A stretch of DNA of 64,000 nt, taken from assembly GCF_013283835.1 (NCBI RefSeq), contig NZ_CP054052.1, forward strand, positions 1,240,001-1,304,000, in the 5' to 3' direction. Of this stretch, positions 1-9,405 are shown in pieces (positions within the stretch are counted from its first letter, which is position 1; each line of letters opens with the position of its first letter). A model generated the notes under the pieces. It had not been told where the DNA came from. It saw only the letters and a list, made by a program, of their open reading frames with translations, and did not search any database. The stretch comes from Poseidonibacter lekithochrous (GTDB taxonomy: Bacteria > Campylobacterota > Campylobacteria > Campylobacterales > Arcobacteraceae). The translations under genes were made by a program, and so were the position numbers.

Positions 1-1710
1 TTTTCAAGTGGTGCAAATGTAGATACTCTTGCTAGTAGAAATGCTTTATCAGGTACAAATAATACTGAAATTATTATAGATTATAATGGTAATCCTGTTT
101 TATCTGCTTACTCTGCAATTAAAATTGGGCAAGATTTAAATTGGGCAATTATTTCTGAAATTGATGAAGCTGAGGTATTAGTTACACCAAATGCAATTAG
201 AAATATCATTATTATCATTTCATTAGCCTTATTAGCATTTGTAGTAATTGGAGCAATTATTACAATAAATAATGTTGTTGTAAAAAGATTAAATAAATTC
301 CAACATGGTTTAGTTGGTTTCTTTGATTATGTAAATAGAGATGCTTCAGATGTAAAAGAATTAGAAGCTGATTCTTTTGATGAAATTGGTCTAATGGCAA
401 AAGTTGTAAATGAAAATATTGTAAAAGCTAAAAAAGGAATTGAAGAAGATAGAGCTATTATTGATGAATCAATTAATGTTTTAGGACAATTTGAAAAAGG
501 TGACTTTAGACAAAGAATTACAACAAATGTCAACAACCCAGCTTTAAATGAATTAAGAGATGTTCTTAATAATATGGCAACAAATCTAGAAAAAAATATA
601 GATAATATTTTAGAAGTTTTAGAGCAATTCTCAAATTACAACTATATGTCAAAAGTAGATACAAATGGAATTAAGGAGCATTTAGAAAGACTTGCAAATG
701 GTGTTAATTCACTTGGTTCTTCAACTACGGATATGTTAGTTCAAAATAAAAAAACTGGATTAATTGTAGATAATTCTTCAGATGTATTACTAAGAAATGT
801 TGATACTTTAAATCAAGCTTCAAATGAGGCAGCAGCTTCACTAGAAGAAACAGCAGCAGCATTAGAAGAGATTACTGGTAATGTTAGTTCAACTACAGAA
901 AAAATTGCACAAATGTCTAATTTTGCTACACAAGTTACAGATTCAGCAAGTCAAGGTGAAGTTCTAGCAACAAAAACTACAAGTGCTATGGATGAGATTA
1001 ATACTCAAGTAACTGCTATTAATGATGCAATTACAGTAATTGACCAAATTGCATTCCAAACAAATATTCTATCACTTAATGCAGCAGTTGAAGCAGCAAC
1101 AGCAGGAGAAGCTGGTAAAGGCTTTGCTGTAGTTGCAGCAGAAGTTAGAAATCTTGCATCAAGATCAGCAGAAGCTGCTAAAGAGATTAAAGACTTAGTT
1201 GAAAATGCAAATGTAAAAGCCAATGAAGGTAAAACAATTGCAGACAAAATGATTTCAGGATACTCAAGTTTAAATACAAATATTGATAAAACAATTGAGT
1301 TAATCTCTGATGTAGCAAATGCTTCAAAAGAACAAGAAGTTGGAATTGTACAGATTAATGATGCAATTAACTCTCTTGATCAACAAACGCAGAAAAATGC
1401 TGCCGTTGCAAATGAAACTAAAAATATTGCTTTAGATACTTCATCTTTAGCAAAAGATATAGTTGCAAATGCAGATGAAAAAGAGTTTGAAGGTAAAAAC
1501 AATATTGATATCTCTTCTGAGATAAAAAATACTACTTCATCAGCTCAAAATCAAAGAGTAGAAACTCCTACTCCACAAGTTTCAACTCCAAGTTATTCAA
1601 GACCTAAAACACCTGCATATTCTGCACCTGTTTCAAGACCTGTATCTACAGCTAAACCAGCACAAAAAATAGTAGATAATTCATCTGATGATGAATGGGA
1701 AAGTTTTTAA
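1..1710 (+). CDS. Methyl-accepting chemotaxis protein, 5' truncated by window edge
   Basis: The reading frame is open from base 1, so the true start lies outside the window. The first visible residues look like the end of a periplasmic Cache sensor ([20 protein letters not shown]), followed by a membrane helix at about bases 205-265 and a HAMP linker. The cytoplasmic coiled coil carries the highly conserved hairpin tip [20 protein letters not shown] (about 1039-1098). It would bind CheA/CheW and signal to the flagellar motor; the ligand is unknown. The end is a Pro/Ser/Thr-rich flexible tail finishing in WESF, which resembles the NWETF tether for CheR/CheB in enterobacterial receptors (inference). 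A strong hairpin follows the stop. An internal ATG at 394 is not the real start. Confidence 0.95.
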   Translation, partial: FSSGANVDTLASRNALSGTNNTEIIIDYNGNPVLSAYSAIKIGQDLNWAIISEIDEAEVLVTPNAIRNIIIIISLALLAFVVIGAIITINNVVVKRLNKFQHGLVGFFDYVNRDASDVKELEADSFDEIGLMAKVVNENIVKAKKGIEEDRAIIDESINVLGQFEKGDFRQRITTNVNNPALNELRDVLNNMATNLEKNIDNILEVLEQFSNYNYMSKVDTNGIKEHLERLANGVNSLGSSTTDMLVQNKKTGLIVDNSSDVLLRNVDTLNQASNEAAASLEETAAALEEITGNVSSTTEKIAQMSNFATQVTDSASQGEVLATKTTSAMDEINTQVTAINDAITVIDQIAFQTNILSLNAAVEAATAGEAGKGFAVVAAEVRNLASRSAEAAKEIKDLVENANVKANEGKTIADKMISGYSSLNTNIDKTIELISDVANASKEQEVGIVQINDAINSLDQQTQKNAAVANETKNIALDTSSLAKDIVANADEKEFEGKNNIDISSEIKNTTSSAQNQRVETPTPQVSTPSYSRPKTPAYSAPVSRPVSTAKPAQKIVDNSSDDEWESF

Positions 1711-1718
1711 TTTATTAT

Positions 1719-1744
1719 AAAGATTCACTTTTTAGTGAGTCTTT
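1719..1744 (+). terminator. Terminator hairpin after chemoreceptor
   Basis: An 11-bp stem (AAAGATTCACT / AGTGAGTCTTT, one G-U pair) closes a TTTT loop nine bases after the stop codon. The downstream U-tract is weak (ATTCTC), but the stem is long for such AT-rich DNA. Confidence 0.7.
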
Positions 1745-1803
1745 ATTCTCACTAAACATTTAATTTACTTTTTTTTACTAAAATCCCAAAAAAACACTTG
1801 TAT

Positions 1804-1823
1804 TTAACGTATTAATATGTTAA
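1804..1823. promoter_or_regulatory. 20-bp palindrome upstream of the 1858 gene, possible operator
   Basis: TTAAC-N10-GTTAA is almost fully self-complementary across its 20 bases (TTAACGTATTAATATGTTAA, one mismatched pair). It lies about 35 bases upstream of the start of the unknown gene at 1858, where a promoter is expected. A dimeric repressor or activator site is plausible. No regulator can be assigned; the TetR gene at 3796 is the nearest candidate. Confidence 0.35.
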
Positions 1824-1857
1824 GGTACATTTCTTAATATTACATAAGGTTATAATA

Positions 1858-2439
1858 ATGGGATTCATAAAAAAGGCAATAAAAGGCTTAGTTAAGAGCT
1901 TTATCAAACTTTCACGTCCAATCTTTACTTTTGAAAATAATGAACTAAAATTTAAAATCGATTTAGAGACATTTTATACTTATCCTATTGAAAACTATGA
2001 AACAAAAACAAGACATGATTCTTATGTACTAGATGCATATACTCTTAAAAATGATGATATTTATTTAGAATATATTAGAGTTGATAATGATGTAGAATGG
2101 AATGGTGCTGCTGATGGTTTATTTACTACTTTATTAAAAGAACAATTAAAAATAAAAACAATGGAAGTATTAGAAAAAAAAGAGTTTGGAAATTATGAGT
2201 TTATTACTTATAAAATAGATGGACACTTTATTCTGAATTTTATTTATATTTATGAGATTTCAAAAGATATATTTATCTTAGATATAAAATCTGAACTTTA
2301 TACAAATTTAATTAAAAACTTTGATTCAAGTTATACTTATACTTTTGATAAGAATGAAGAAAATAGTTTAGATTTAGATGTTAGTTTAGTAAAAAACAAT
2401 GCTTTTAATAACTACTTTTCTTTAAGCACAAATAACTAA
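1858..2439 (+). CDS. Hypothetical protein, 193 aa
   Basis: I do not recognise this protein. It begins with a short basic amphipathic stretch (MGFIKKAIKGLVKSFIKL) that is not a classical signal peptide but could sit on a membrane surface. The rest is a soluble alternating beta/alpha pattern rich in Tyr, Asp and Glu, with no cysteines or obvious catalytic motif. It is a single-gene transcript: the previous gene ends in a terminator and the next gene converges on it, sharing a bidirectional hairpin. A palindrome lies in its upstream region. Confidence 0.8.
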   Translation: MGFIKKAIKGLVKSFIKLSRPIFTFENNELKFKIDLETFYTYPIENYETKTRHDSYVLDAYTLKNDDIYLEYIRVDNDVEWNGAADGLFTTLLKEQLKIKTMEVLEKKEFGNYEFITYKIDGHFILNFIYIYEISKDIFILDIKSELYTNLIKNFDSSYTYTFDKNEENSLDLDVSLVKNNAFNNYFSLSTNN

Positions 2440-2456
2440 ACCCAAAGGTTTAGTTA
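2433..2456. terminator. Bidirectional terminator between convergent genes
   Basis: TAACTAAACC, a CAAA loop and GGTTTAGTTA form a perfect 10-bp stem. It spans both stop codons of the convergent genes at 1858 and 3259, so it can serve both transcripts. Confidence 0.75.
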
Positions 2457-3259
2457 CCAAATACTTTTTGTAATAATGATGTAGTTTGTGCTACAGGACT
2501 TGTTCTAATTTCTGCTTCTTTTTGTGCAATCATTTTGAATAATCCATCAATTGCTTTGTTTGTAACAAACTCATCTATATTCTCATCTGAACTTCCTGGA
2601 ATATATGAATCAACACCAAAGTTTTTAGCTAATCCCATAACTGAACTATTTTGTACTGTATCTTTTAGATTTGTTTTATAAAAACTATTAGCTGTATCAT
2701 AATATGTTGCTACTTGATTTTGTTTCATTGTTTCTTGAATAAGTGGAGTAATTAACTTCTTTAAAGACTCAGTTGTATTTGCTTTAAAATAATCAGTTGC
2801 TGCATTTTCAGTTCCACCAAGGATTTTTTTTGCATCTTCAATAGACATTTTATCAATTGCTTGTACGAAAATTTCTGCTGTTTTTGGAGCTGCTTTTGTT
2901 GCTGCTGTATTCATTGAGTTGATTAAGTCATCAGCCATCTTATCCCCACCAGCTTTTCTAATAAGAGTTTCAGCTTTTGCTAAATTTTCTGGTAATGGAA
3001 TTTTTACTAATGAGTTGTTTAAATATCCATTTTGAGCGCCTAATGTTGATACAGCATATGATACACCTTTTTTAAGAGCTTCTTTTAGGCCACTATTTAC
3101 TGTAGATTCACTAAGATTAGTAGTTTTAGTCGTTGTTGTAGATTCGCTTGTTGATTTTGTAACATTATCAATTACACCTTTTGTAAGTGAGTTTAAATCA
3201 AAAGCAAATGATAAACTTGAAGTTAAAAGTAGTGTTGCAATTATTGTTGTTTTTTTCAT
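2450..3259 (-). CDS. DUF4197 family periplasmic protein
   Basis: The N-terminus is a clear Sec signal peptide (MKKTTIIATLLLTSSLSFAF). The mature protein matches the DUF4197 pattern I know: GLKEALKKGVSYAVSTLG near residue 60, the VKIPLPENLAKAE segment, an MNTAATKAAPKTAEIF helix, MSIEDAKKILGG, and the C-terminal TDYFK...VTNKAIDGLFKMIAQKE...RTSPVAQTTSLLQKVFG. The length of 269 residues fits the family. The family has no established function and is expected in the periplasm. The gene is monocistronic, facing the 1858 gene. Confidence 0.88.
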   Translation of the reverse strand: MKKTTIIATLLLTSSLSFAFDLNSLTKGVIDNVTKSTSESTTTTKTTNLSESTVNSGLKEALKKGVSYAVSTLGAQNGYLNNSLVKIPLPENLAKAETLIRKAGGDKMADDLINSMNTAATKAAPKTAEIFVQAIDKMSIEDAKKILGGTENAATDYFKANTTESLKKLITPLIQETMKQNQVATYYDTANSFYKTNLKDTVQNSSVMGLAKNFGVDSYIPGSSDENIDEFVTNKAIDGLFKMIAQKEAEIRTSPVAQTTSLLQKVFGN

Positions 3260-3333
3260 GATATTTCCTAATAAATTTTTGTTTTATATTAACATTATAT
3301 AATAGAGAAATTGTGAAAAGGATAATTTTTTTA

Positions 3334-3768
3334 ATGATTAATGAAATTTCAGATTATATATATAGTTTTAAAAACAAAGTTTTAGAAGCCAATGATGTAG
3401 CCAACACTTGTGCAGATGAGTTTTCTAAATATGCTAAACAACTAGATGAAGAGAATTTTAAAGAAGAGTTTGAAGAAAACTTCTTAACAATATTAGGTTA
3501 TACATATAGACTAGATGATATAAAACAAAGACTATTTTTTACTTTTCAAGAGGCAGTTTATGCTATTGACTTAGATAAATTAATGAGAAATGAAGACTCA
3601 TTAAGACTTAATAGTATTGTTTATACTTATGTGTTAGACACTTTGATTTCTGAATATAATGGAAAAGAAGTATCATCTGAATTAAAACAAAAAGCAATTG
3701 ATACTTATAAGAAGATTGAAGAGAGAAAAGCAAAAGAAAATACAAAATATCATATGTATCAGTATTAA
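3334..3768 (+). CDS. Hypothetical protein, 144 aa
   Basis: This is a small acidic, mostly helical cytoplasmic protein with no signal peptide, membrane helix or recognised motif. A GTG at 3313 would extend it by seven residues (MKRIIFL). I prefer the ATG at 3334 (MINEISDYIYSF) because an AAGGA-type ribosome site lies about 12 bases ahead of it. It is followed 27 bases later by a TetR regulator on the same strand and may be cotranscribed with it. Confidence 0.7.
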   Translation: MINEISDYIYSFKNKVLEANDVANTCADEFSKYAKQLDEENFKEEFEENFLTILGYTYRLDDIKQRLFFTFQEAVYAIDLDKLMRNEDSLRLNSIVYTYVLDTLISEYNGKEVSSELKQKAIDTYKKIEERKAKENTKYHMYQY

Positions 3769-3795
3769 TATACTTACATTATTATAAAATTCAAT

Positions 3796-4383
3796 ATGTT
3801 AAGTAAAAAAGAAAAAAGAAAATTAGAAATTTCTATACAAGCTTATGAAATGTTATTAGATACTGGGGTTGATAACTTTAGTGTTAATAATCTATTAGAA
3901 AACATTACAATGAGTAAGGGGAATTTTTATCACTATTTTAAAAATAAAGATGAACTATTTTGTGAAGCACTAAAAGTTGCTTATGGAAATATTTCTAATA
4001 AAATAAAAGTAGTGAAAGAGATTGAAACTTTTGAAGATAAATTATTAGAAATATTTGCAATATACCTATCAACACATAAAGATACTCTTGCTTATTTGTC
4101 TTTAGTAAATCAAATGTATTATATGTTTTCAAATAAAAAGAACATATATTTATATACTTATATGCAAGAAACATACCACTATATGTTTTCAAGTTTAGAG
4201 TATATTATGAAAGAAGAAATTGCTAATAATAAATTAAACCCAGATGTTTTACATATGGTAAAACCTCTAGTCGCAACTGCTGATGGTATGTTAACTCATC
4301 ACTTTATGCTTGAAGATTATAATTTCCATGATGAGTTGAAAAACTACTTATCTTTTATTTCAAAACAGTATAGTTTAAACTAA
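3796..4383 (+). CDS. TetR/AcrR family transcriptional regulator
   Basis: The N-terminal helix-turn-helix is typical of TetR proteins: a hydrophobic repeat followed by FSVNNLLENITMSKGNFYHY (residues about 34-53) and KNKDELF. The remaining 130 residues form the helical ligand and dimer domain. It is clearly paralogous to the regulator at 29671-30270: both have MSKGNFYHYF in the HTH and a similar C-terminal T/VDGM...F.LE.YN segment. No TAGAC-type palindrome (the operator proposed for its paralogue) is seen near it, so it probably reads a different site. The inducer and targets are unknown. Confidence 0.88.
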   Translation: MLSKKEKRKLEISIQAYEMLLDTGVDNFSVNNLLENITMSKGNFYHYFKNKDELFCEALKVAYGNISNKIKVVKEIETFEDKLLEIFAIYLSTHKDTLAYLSLVNQMYYMFSNKKNIYLYTYMQETYHYMFSSLEYIMKEEIANNKLNPDVLHMVKPLVATADGMLTHHFMLEDYNFHDELKNYLSFISKQYSLN

Positions 4384-4390
4384 CTGTTTT
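4362..4390 (+). terminator. Bulged hairpin over tetR stop codon
   Basis: AAAACAGTATAGTTT faces AAACTAACTGTTTT, a long stem with a small bulge that covers the stop codon. There is no good U-tract afterwards, so this is only a probable terminator. Confidence 0.4.
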
Positions 4391-4564
4391 GAACTCTTTC
4401 CTTTTAATATCTACATTTTTAATAAAATAAATATAATCAAATTACTCTATAATTATAAAGAACACTTTTTAGCCATTGTTTTTTAATATTATTTTTGATA
4501 TTTAAAAATCATATTTGATTATTTATATAATCTCTCATTTATCTAAATAGGAAACAAAACTACA

Positions 4565-6931
4565 ATGAAAAAACTCATTTATATCTTAGTATTTACAACA
4601 CTGTTTTTTACTGCTTATGCAGACACTTTAAATCTACCATATTGGGGAAAAAACTATAAAAAAGAATTAATTATAAAAGCAAACACAGGTGATATAAAAG
4701 CCATATTAGAATTAAATAAAGTATATCTATTCCCACAAACAAGGGAAGGATTAGAATTTTATGAAAAATGGTATGAGATAGTAATTCAAAGTGAAAATTT
4801 TGAAGATATTTTAGCTTTTATAAAAATACATAAAAAATATAAAGATTTATTTATTAATGGAGAACAAAAACATATAAAACTTCTGAAAAGGGCTAGTGAG
4901 CTTGAGCGTGACAAAGGTCTAAGTGAACTTTTAAACTATTATATTTCTAGATATTACTCAAAAGAAGAGCTAACAAAGCTACATGAAAAAATATTATTAT
5001 CAAAAGACAAAAATCAGATAAATATACTTTACAATACTTATATTCTAAATAATAAACATATTATGGCAAAAAAAATAGAACTAGAGATGAAAGAGCTTGG
5101 ATTCAAACCTACTATTTTTTCTAACTATTTAAAAATTATAAATGTTTATCATAAAAAAGACAAAAAAGCAGAGTATGAACGTGCTATACAAAATATATTA
5201 GAATCAAATAATTATAAATTAATTAAAAAAACAGCTTATTTTTTAACACATAGAAAAAGACAAAATGCAATGGAGTTATATAAAAAAGCTATTTTACTTA
5301 ATAAAGAAGATTTAGAGTCACATTTGCTTCTGAACAAATTATATAAAAAAATAGATAGGAAAAACTTAGAACCTAGAATTTATATTTTAAAAAAAGCTAT
5401 TCTACTTGATAGTAGTAAAGCCACAGAAGAACTTTTAGAAATATATCTAAAAGATAAAAAATATATAAATGACTATTTAATATTAAAAAAAGAGCTTTTA
5501 AATCTAAATGAAGCAAAAAGAGCTTTTTCAAACTTTTTATATACAAATATAAATAAAGATGAGGGAGTTAAACTTTTAAAAGAGTTAGCTTTCAAGAATA
5601 ATGTAAATGCAATAGTAGACCTAGCTACATTAACAAAAAGAAATCATAGATATTATGATACTCAAGAAATACAACTTGTGCAAGAGTGGCAAGATTTTAT
5701 ACAAAAGAGTGAAAACCCGTATCTTATTTCACTGTTGAGAAAAAAGCTTCAAAAGAATCGTTTATTAAAAAAAGAGTATGTAATTTTATTAAAAGAGTTA
5801 GAAGAGTTTGAAATAAAACAAGAGAATATATACACATTAAGAGAGTTATACTCTAGACATAATACAAAAGATAAAAACCTTCTACAATCATATATACAAA
5901 AAGCCTATTTATTAGGAGATTCAAAAACTGCATTGGCATTGGCAAAAAGTAATTTATATAAACCAGATATTAAAAAAATAAAAGAAGCAATAGATATATA
6001 TGAAACTTTAGGGGATAAAGGTGAAATATCTGCATTTAGAATTTTGGCTAAATTTTATCAGGAGCCAAGCTATTTTAATAAAAAAGCAGAAAATCTTAAA
6101 AATATAAATAAATCTATAATATATTATGAAAAACTTATAGCTTTAAATGATGCAAATGCAATAAGAAAACTTATTAATATTTATCTTTGTAATAAGTGTG
6201 ATAAGAATAAAAAAACTGCTGAATATAAACAAAAAGCTGACTTCTATATAAAAAAACTTATAAAACAAAAAGATGCTGTTCAAGTATATAAAATAGCAAA
6301 CTTACATTTTGAAGGTGAATATATAGAAAAAGATATTAATAAAGCTGAGTACTATTTTAATAAAGCTGGAGAATTAGGATATCTGAGTGCATATACTAAA
6401 CTAGCAGAGATTTATTATGAAGAAAAAGATTTTAAAAAAGCCATTGAGTATATAAAAATAGCTGCAAATAAAGGTCATCTTGATGCAATAAGTTGGCTAG
6501 GTAAAATTTATATAGATGGTTTTTCTCAAGATGGATACGAGATAAAAAAAGATATAAATAAAGGGATACAGTACCTTAAAGAATCTGATGAAATACCTTT
6601 TTCTTCTTATACTCTTGGAACAATATATTTGGAAAAACATGATTATATTAATACTATAAAATATTTCAAAAAAACATTAGAAGATAGTTTTAGTAATTAT
6701 TATAAAGTGGATGCATCTTTTGAAATAGGGTTATTATATGAAAGAGGTCTAGGGGTAGAAAAGGATTTAGAGGAAGCAGTTAAGTATTTTAAAAAATCAT
6801 ATAAAGTAGCTAGAACAAGTAAAAGTGCACAACATATTGGAGATTTTTATAAATTTAAGAAAGATTTAGAAACTGCAAAAAAATGGTATAAAAAGGCATC
6901 TAAACTAAAAAAGAAAGAAAGTAGATTTTAA
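4565..6931 (+). CDS. Sel1-like/TPR repeat protein, exported, 788 aa
   Basis: A signal peptide (MKKLIYILVFTTLFFTAYAD) is followed by a long all-helical, Lys/Tyr-rich protein. From about residue 570 onward there are recognisable Sel1-like repeats with the A-x-Y-F-x-K-A-x-x-x-G pattern, for example KAEYYFNKAGELGYLSAY, KAIEYIKIAANKGHLDAI and EAVKYFKKSYK. Earlier repeats are more diverged TPR-like helices. Such solenoids act as protein-binding scaffolds in the periplasm; AlgK-type proteins in exopolysaccharide export share the architecture. No partner gene is adjacent, so the role is open. It is a single gene ending at a convergent terminator. Confidence 0.82.
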   Translation: MKKLIYILVFTTLFFTAYADTLNLPYWGKNYKKELIIKANTGDIKAILELNKVYLFPQTREGLEFYEKWYEIVIQSENFEDILAFIKIHKKYKDLFINGEQKHIKLLKRASELERDKGLSELLNYYISRYYSKEELTKLHEKILLSKDKNQINILYNTYILNNKHIMAKKIELEMKELGFKPTIFSNYLKIINVYHKKDKKAEYERAIQNILESNNYKLIKKTAYFLTHRKRQNAMELYKKAILLNKEDLESHLLLNKLYKKIDRKNLEPRIYILKKAILLDSSKATEELLEIYLKDKKYINDYLILKKELLNLNEAKRAFSNFLYTNINKDEGVKLLKELAFKNNVNAIVDLATLTKRNHRYYDTQEIQLVQEWQDFIQKSENPYLISLLRKKLQKNRLLKKEYVILLKELEEFEIKQENIYTLRELYSRHNTKDKNLLQSYIQKAYLLGDSKTALALAKSNLYKPDIKKIKEAIDIYETLGDKGEISAFRILAKFYQEPSYFNKKAENLKNINKSIIYYEKLIALNDANAIRKLINIYLCNKCDKNKKTAEYKQKADFYIKKLIKQKDAVQVYKIANLHFEGEYIEKDINKAEYYFNKAGELGYLSAYTKLAEIYYEEKDFKKAIEYIKIAANKGHLDAISWLGKIYIDGFSQDGYEIKKDINKGIQYLKESDEIPFSSYTLGTIYLEKHDYINTIKYFKKTLEDSFSNYYKVDASFEIGLLYERGLGVEKDLEEAVKYFKKSYKVARTSKSAQHIGDFYKFKKDLETAKKWYKKASKLKKKESRF

Positions 6932-6938
6932 AAACATA

Positions 6939-6957
6939 TAGAAGAATAATTCTTCTA
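6939..6957. terminator. Perfect inverted repeat between convergent genes
   Basis: TAGAAGAAT, one base, then ATTCTTCTA: nine-base arms in perfect symmetry between the Sel1 protein gene and ogt, overlapping the ogt stop. It is likely a shared terminator. Confidence 0.6.
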
Positions 6958-7476
6958 CATGTTTTGAGTAAAAAGATTATTCTCTATTTCTATTAGTCTC
7001 TTTTTTAGATCCAATCCACCTGCATAACCTGTTAGTTTTCCATTTGTACCAATAACTCTATGACATGGAACAATAATAGATATGGCATTTGCACCATTTG
7101 CATTGGCTACTGCTCTAACTGCTTTTTCATTTCCTATATCTTTTGATAATTGTAAATATGAAGTTGTTTTACCAAATGGAATTTTTAGTAATGCTTCCCA
7201 AACAGTTTTTTGAAATTCTGAACCTACTAAAAGTAAAGGAATATCAAATTCATTTCTTTCCATATTAAAATATTCATCAATTTGTTTTTTACATTCTTCA
7301 ATTATATTATTGCTTTGTTCAACATATATAGCTTTTAGATTACTTTGTATTCTATTATCTACACTTTCTCTTTTTTTTCTATATCTATAATCAAGTAAAC
7401 ATATTTTATTATCATATGAACCTATTATAAATTCTGTTAAATTTGTTTTGTAGTATTGAATATATATTTCATTCAT
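6955..7476 (-). CDS. ogt: Methylated-DNA-[protein]-cysteine S-methyltransferase
   Basis: This suicide enzyme removes methyl groups from O6-alkylguanine in DNA. The active-site motif IIVPCHRVIG is intact, with the acceptor cysteine at residue 138. Upstream lie the helix with the nucleotide-flipping arginine (RAVANANGAN, residues 121-130) and FGKTTSYLQL. The length of 173 residues fits stand-alone Ogt/MGMT proteins without the AdaA part. The ATG has an AGGAAG ribosome site. It is upstream of nothing on its strand and faces the Sel1 gene. I am sure of the family; ogt versus another methyltransferase symbol is a naming choice. Confidence 0.93.
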   Translation of the reverse strand: MNEIYIQYYKTNLTEFIIGSYDNKICLLDYRYRKKRESVDNRIQSNLKAIYVEQSNNIIEECKKQIDEYFNMERNEFDIPLLLVGSEFQKTVWEALLKIPFGKTTSYLQLSKDIGNEKAVRAVANANGANAISIIVPCHRVIGTNGKLTGYAGGLDLKKRLIEIENNLFTQNM

Positions 7477-7513
7477 AAAAATACTTCCTGTATATGTTTA
7501 ATAATTTAAATGA

Positions 7514-8680
7514 TTATTGCATAACTATACTAATATTTCTATGTAGTTCATAAATTGATATTTGTTTATCTATCTTTAGAATATTAATATCTAGTTTGCT
7601 TGATTTTAATCTATTTTCAATAGTTAGTAAATCTTGTTTTGTTTTTAACAAACCTTCATATAAACCTTGTGTTAGTTTATATATATTCTCATAATTTTTA
7701 ATACTTTTTTGGCTGTTCTTGATTTTATTATCAATTCTTTTTAATGATTTTAATGTAGCTTCATACTTATTAATTTCATCATCTTTTTTGATATTACCTT
7801 TTATTTTTGATAATTTGTAATTAATCTTTGAAATTTGTTTGTTTTTATTCATATTAAAATCAAGAGGAATAGATACTCTTACTCCATAGTTGTAATAATC
7901 ATCGTTTATATCATTTGCATTGTTATCTTCATAACCTATTTGTGAGAATAATGAAACCTTTGGAAGATAATTTGTATTTGTAATACTAAGATCTTTTTGT
8001 GATATTTCACTATTTAGGTTTTCAATTATTAGTGTTTTATTATTATCTAAAAAACTTTTTAGATTTATAACTTCTATTTTATTAACTAAGATTTTTTTAT
8101 ATGAAGTAGTACTAAGATTTTTTAGTTGTTTCTCGAAATCATCTTTTGATGTTTTTAAATCTTCTATTTGATTTTCTAGGTCATTTTTCTCAATAATAGC
8201 ACTATCTAAGTCTTCAATACTAATAACTCCATTTATATATTGGGCTTGTTTTTTATCTATCTCTAGGCTTTTATTTTTTATAAGATAGTCTTGCTTTTCT
8301 ATCTGGTAATCAATTTTATTTAGTTGTAATACTAATTTATAAATATCAATATTCAAACTATTTAGATTTAAATCATAGTTTTGATGAGCCAAATCTTTTT
8401 GAAGTTTTGCTTTTTGAATAGTATATAGAATTCCACCACTTCTAAAAATATCTTGATTTATATCTAAATATATTTTATTTGAAGTACTTTTGCTATTACC
8501 TGACTTACTTTTTGTACTATCTGCACTAATATTAATAGGATTAATCCATGAGTCTTTTAATAAACTACTCTCTAAAGTACTTTTGTTTTTTGTTTCTTCT
8601 ATTTCTTGTAGTTTATTGTCTTTGATGCTTTGAGCATTTAGCCCAAGGGCTAAACACAAAATTAAAATTGAGTTTTTCAT
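7514..8680 (-). CDS. TolC-like outer-membrane efflux channel protein
   Basis: The protein is 388 residues with a signal peptide (MKNSILILCLALGLNAQS) and long alternating coiled-coil helices and short beta segments, as in TolC/OEP proteins. It is shorter than TolC (about 470) but has the two-fold helix-barrel plan: LDINQDIFRSGGILYTI in the first half and YGVRVSIPLDFN in the second. It is the last gene of the minus-strand RND operon. Its ATG overlaps the adaptor stop by four bases (ATGA), showing translational coupling. It would provide the outer-membrane duct. Confidence 0.85.
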   Translation of the reverse strand: MKNSILILCLALGLNAQSIKDNKLQEIEETKNKSTLESSLLKDSWINPINISADSTKSKSGNSKSTSNKIYLDINQDIFRSGGILYTIQKAKLQKDLAHQNYDLNLNSLNIDIYKLVLQLNKIDYQIEKQDYLIKNKSLEIDKKQAQYINGVISIEDLDSAIIEKNDLENQIEDLKTSKDDFEKQLKNLSTTSYKKILVNKIEVINLKSFLDNNKTLIIENLNSEISQKDLSITNTNYLPKVSLFSQIGYEDNNANDINDDYYNYGVRVSIPLDFNMNKNKQISKINYKLSKIKGNIKKDDEINKYEATLKSLKRIDNKIKNSQKSIKNYENIYKLTQGLYEGLLKTKQDLLTIENRLKSSKLDINILKIDKQISIYELHRNISIVMQ

Positions 8681-9402
8681 TTTAATTCTACTTTCACTAC
8701 TTTATCAAAGAAGTAGTTTTCTTCTTTTGTATTATCTTTGATAAACTCTACTTTATATCTAGATATTTTGTTTTCATCTTTGATTTTATGGATTTTATCT
8801 ACTTTGAAATAACTCTTTTTATTTTCAATATATAATGCTTTTGAATCTATATTTTTTATCTCTTCTTGTGATAAGAACAGGCTGATTTTTAGTTTTGTAA
8901 TATCATAAGAATTAAATAGTTTATCTCCTATATTTACATATTCACCCTTGTCTACAAAGATTTTATCTATGTATCTATTTTTTATAACAAAAGTTTTTTT
9001 AGAAATCTCATTTTCAAGTTTTTTAACAGTTTGTCCCAGATTACTTAACTCTTTTTTTGCTTCTAAAAATGATAGTTTTTCATTGTTTTTATCATAAAGG
9101 CTAAGCTGAGATATTCTTTTTTTTGCCTTATAGTTTTGCTCTTTTATTTTAACTATCTCTTTTTGTATTTCATAAGAGTTTCTATTTTTTTGAAGATCAA
9201 TCTCTTCATCTTTTGAATCAATTTTTATTAATAACTCTTTGTTTTTTATATATTTTGATTCTAAGTTTTTATTTACAATATTTATAATCCCAGATGTTTG
9301 CGATTTGATTTCATACATTTCATAAGTTTTTATTTGTGCCATATACTCTTTTGCAAAAAGTGTAGTAAAAGAAAGTAGGGCAAAAGTTAATATTTTTTTC
9401 AT
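8677..9402 (-). CDS. Short periplasmic adaptor (membrane fusion protein) of RND pump
   Basis: After a signal peptide (MKKILTFALLSFTTLFAKEY) the protein has an HlyD-type half-lipoyl pattern (KSQTSGIINIVNKNLESKYI) and a coiled-coil hairpin at about residues 75-135. A second lipoyl half follows (KNRYIDKIFVDKGEYVNIGD) and then a short beta-barrel region. At 241 residues it is well below the usual 350-400 of AcrA-like adaptors, and the hairpin and membrane-proximal domains look reduced. It lies between the pump and the channel genes with a 3-bp gap upstream and a 4-bp overlap downstream. Its role would be to join the inner-membrane pump to the outer-membrane channel. Confidence 0.83.
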   Translation of the reverse strand: MKKILTFALLSFTTLFAKEYMAQIKTYEMYEIKSQTSGIINIVNKNLESKYIKNKELLIKIDSKDEEIDLQKNRNSYEIQKEIVKIKEQNYKAKKRISQLSLYDKNNEKLSFLEAKKELSNLGQTVKKLENEISKKTFVIKNRYIDKIFVDKGEYVNIGDKLFNSYDITKLKISLFLSQEEIKNIDSKALYIENKKSYFKVDKIHKIKDENKISRYKVEFIKDNTKEENYFFDKVVKVELK

Positions 9403-9405
9403 AAA

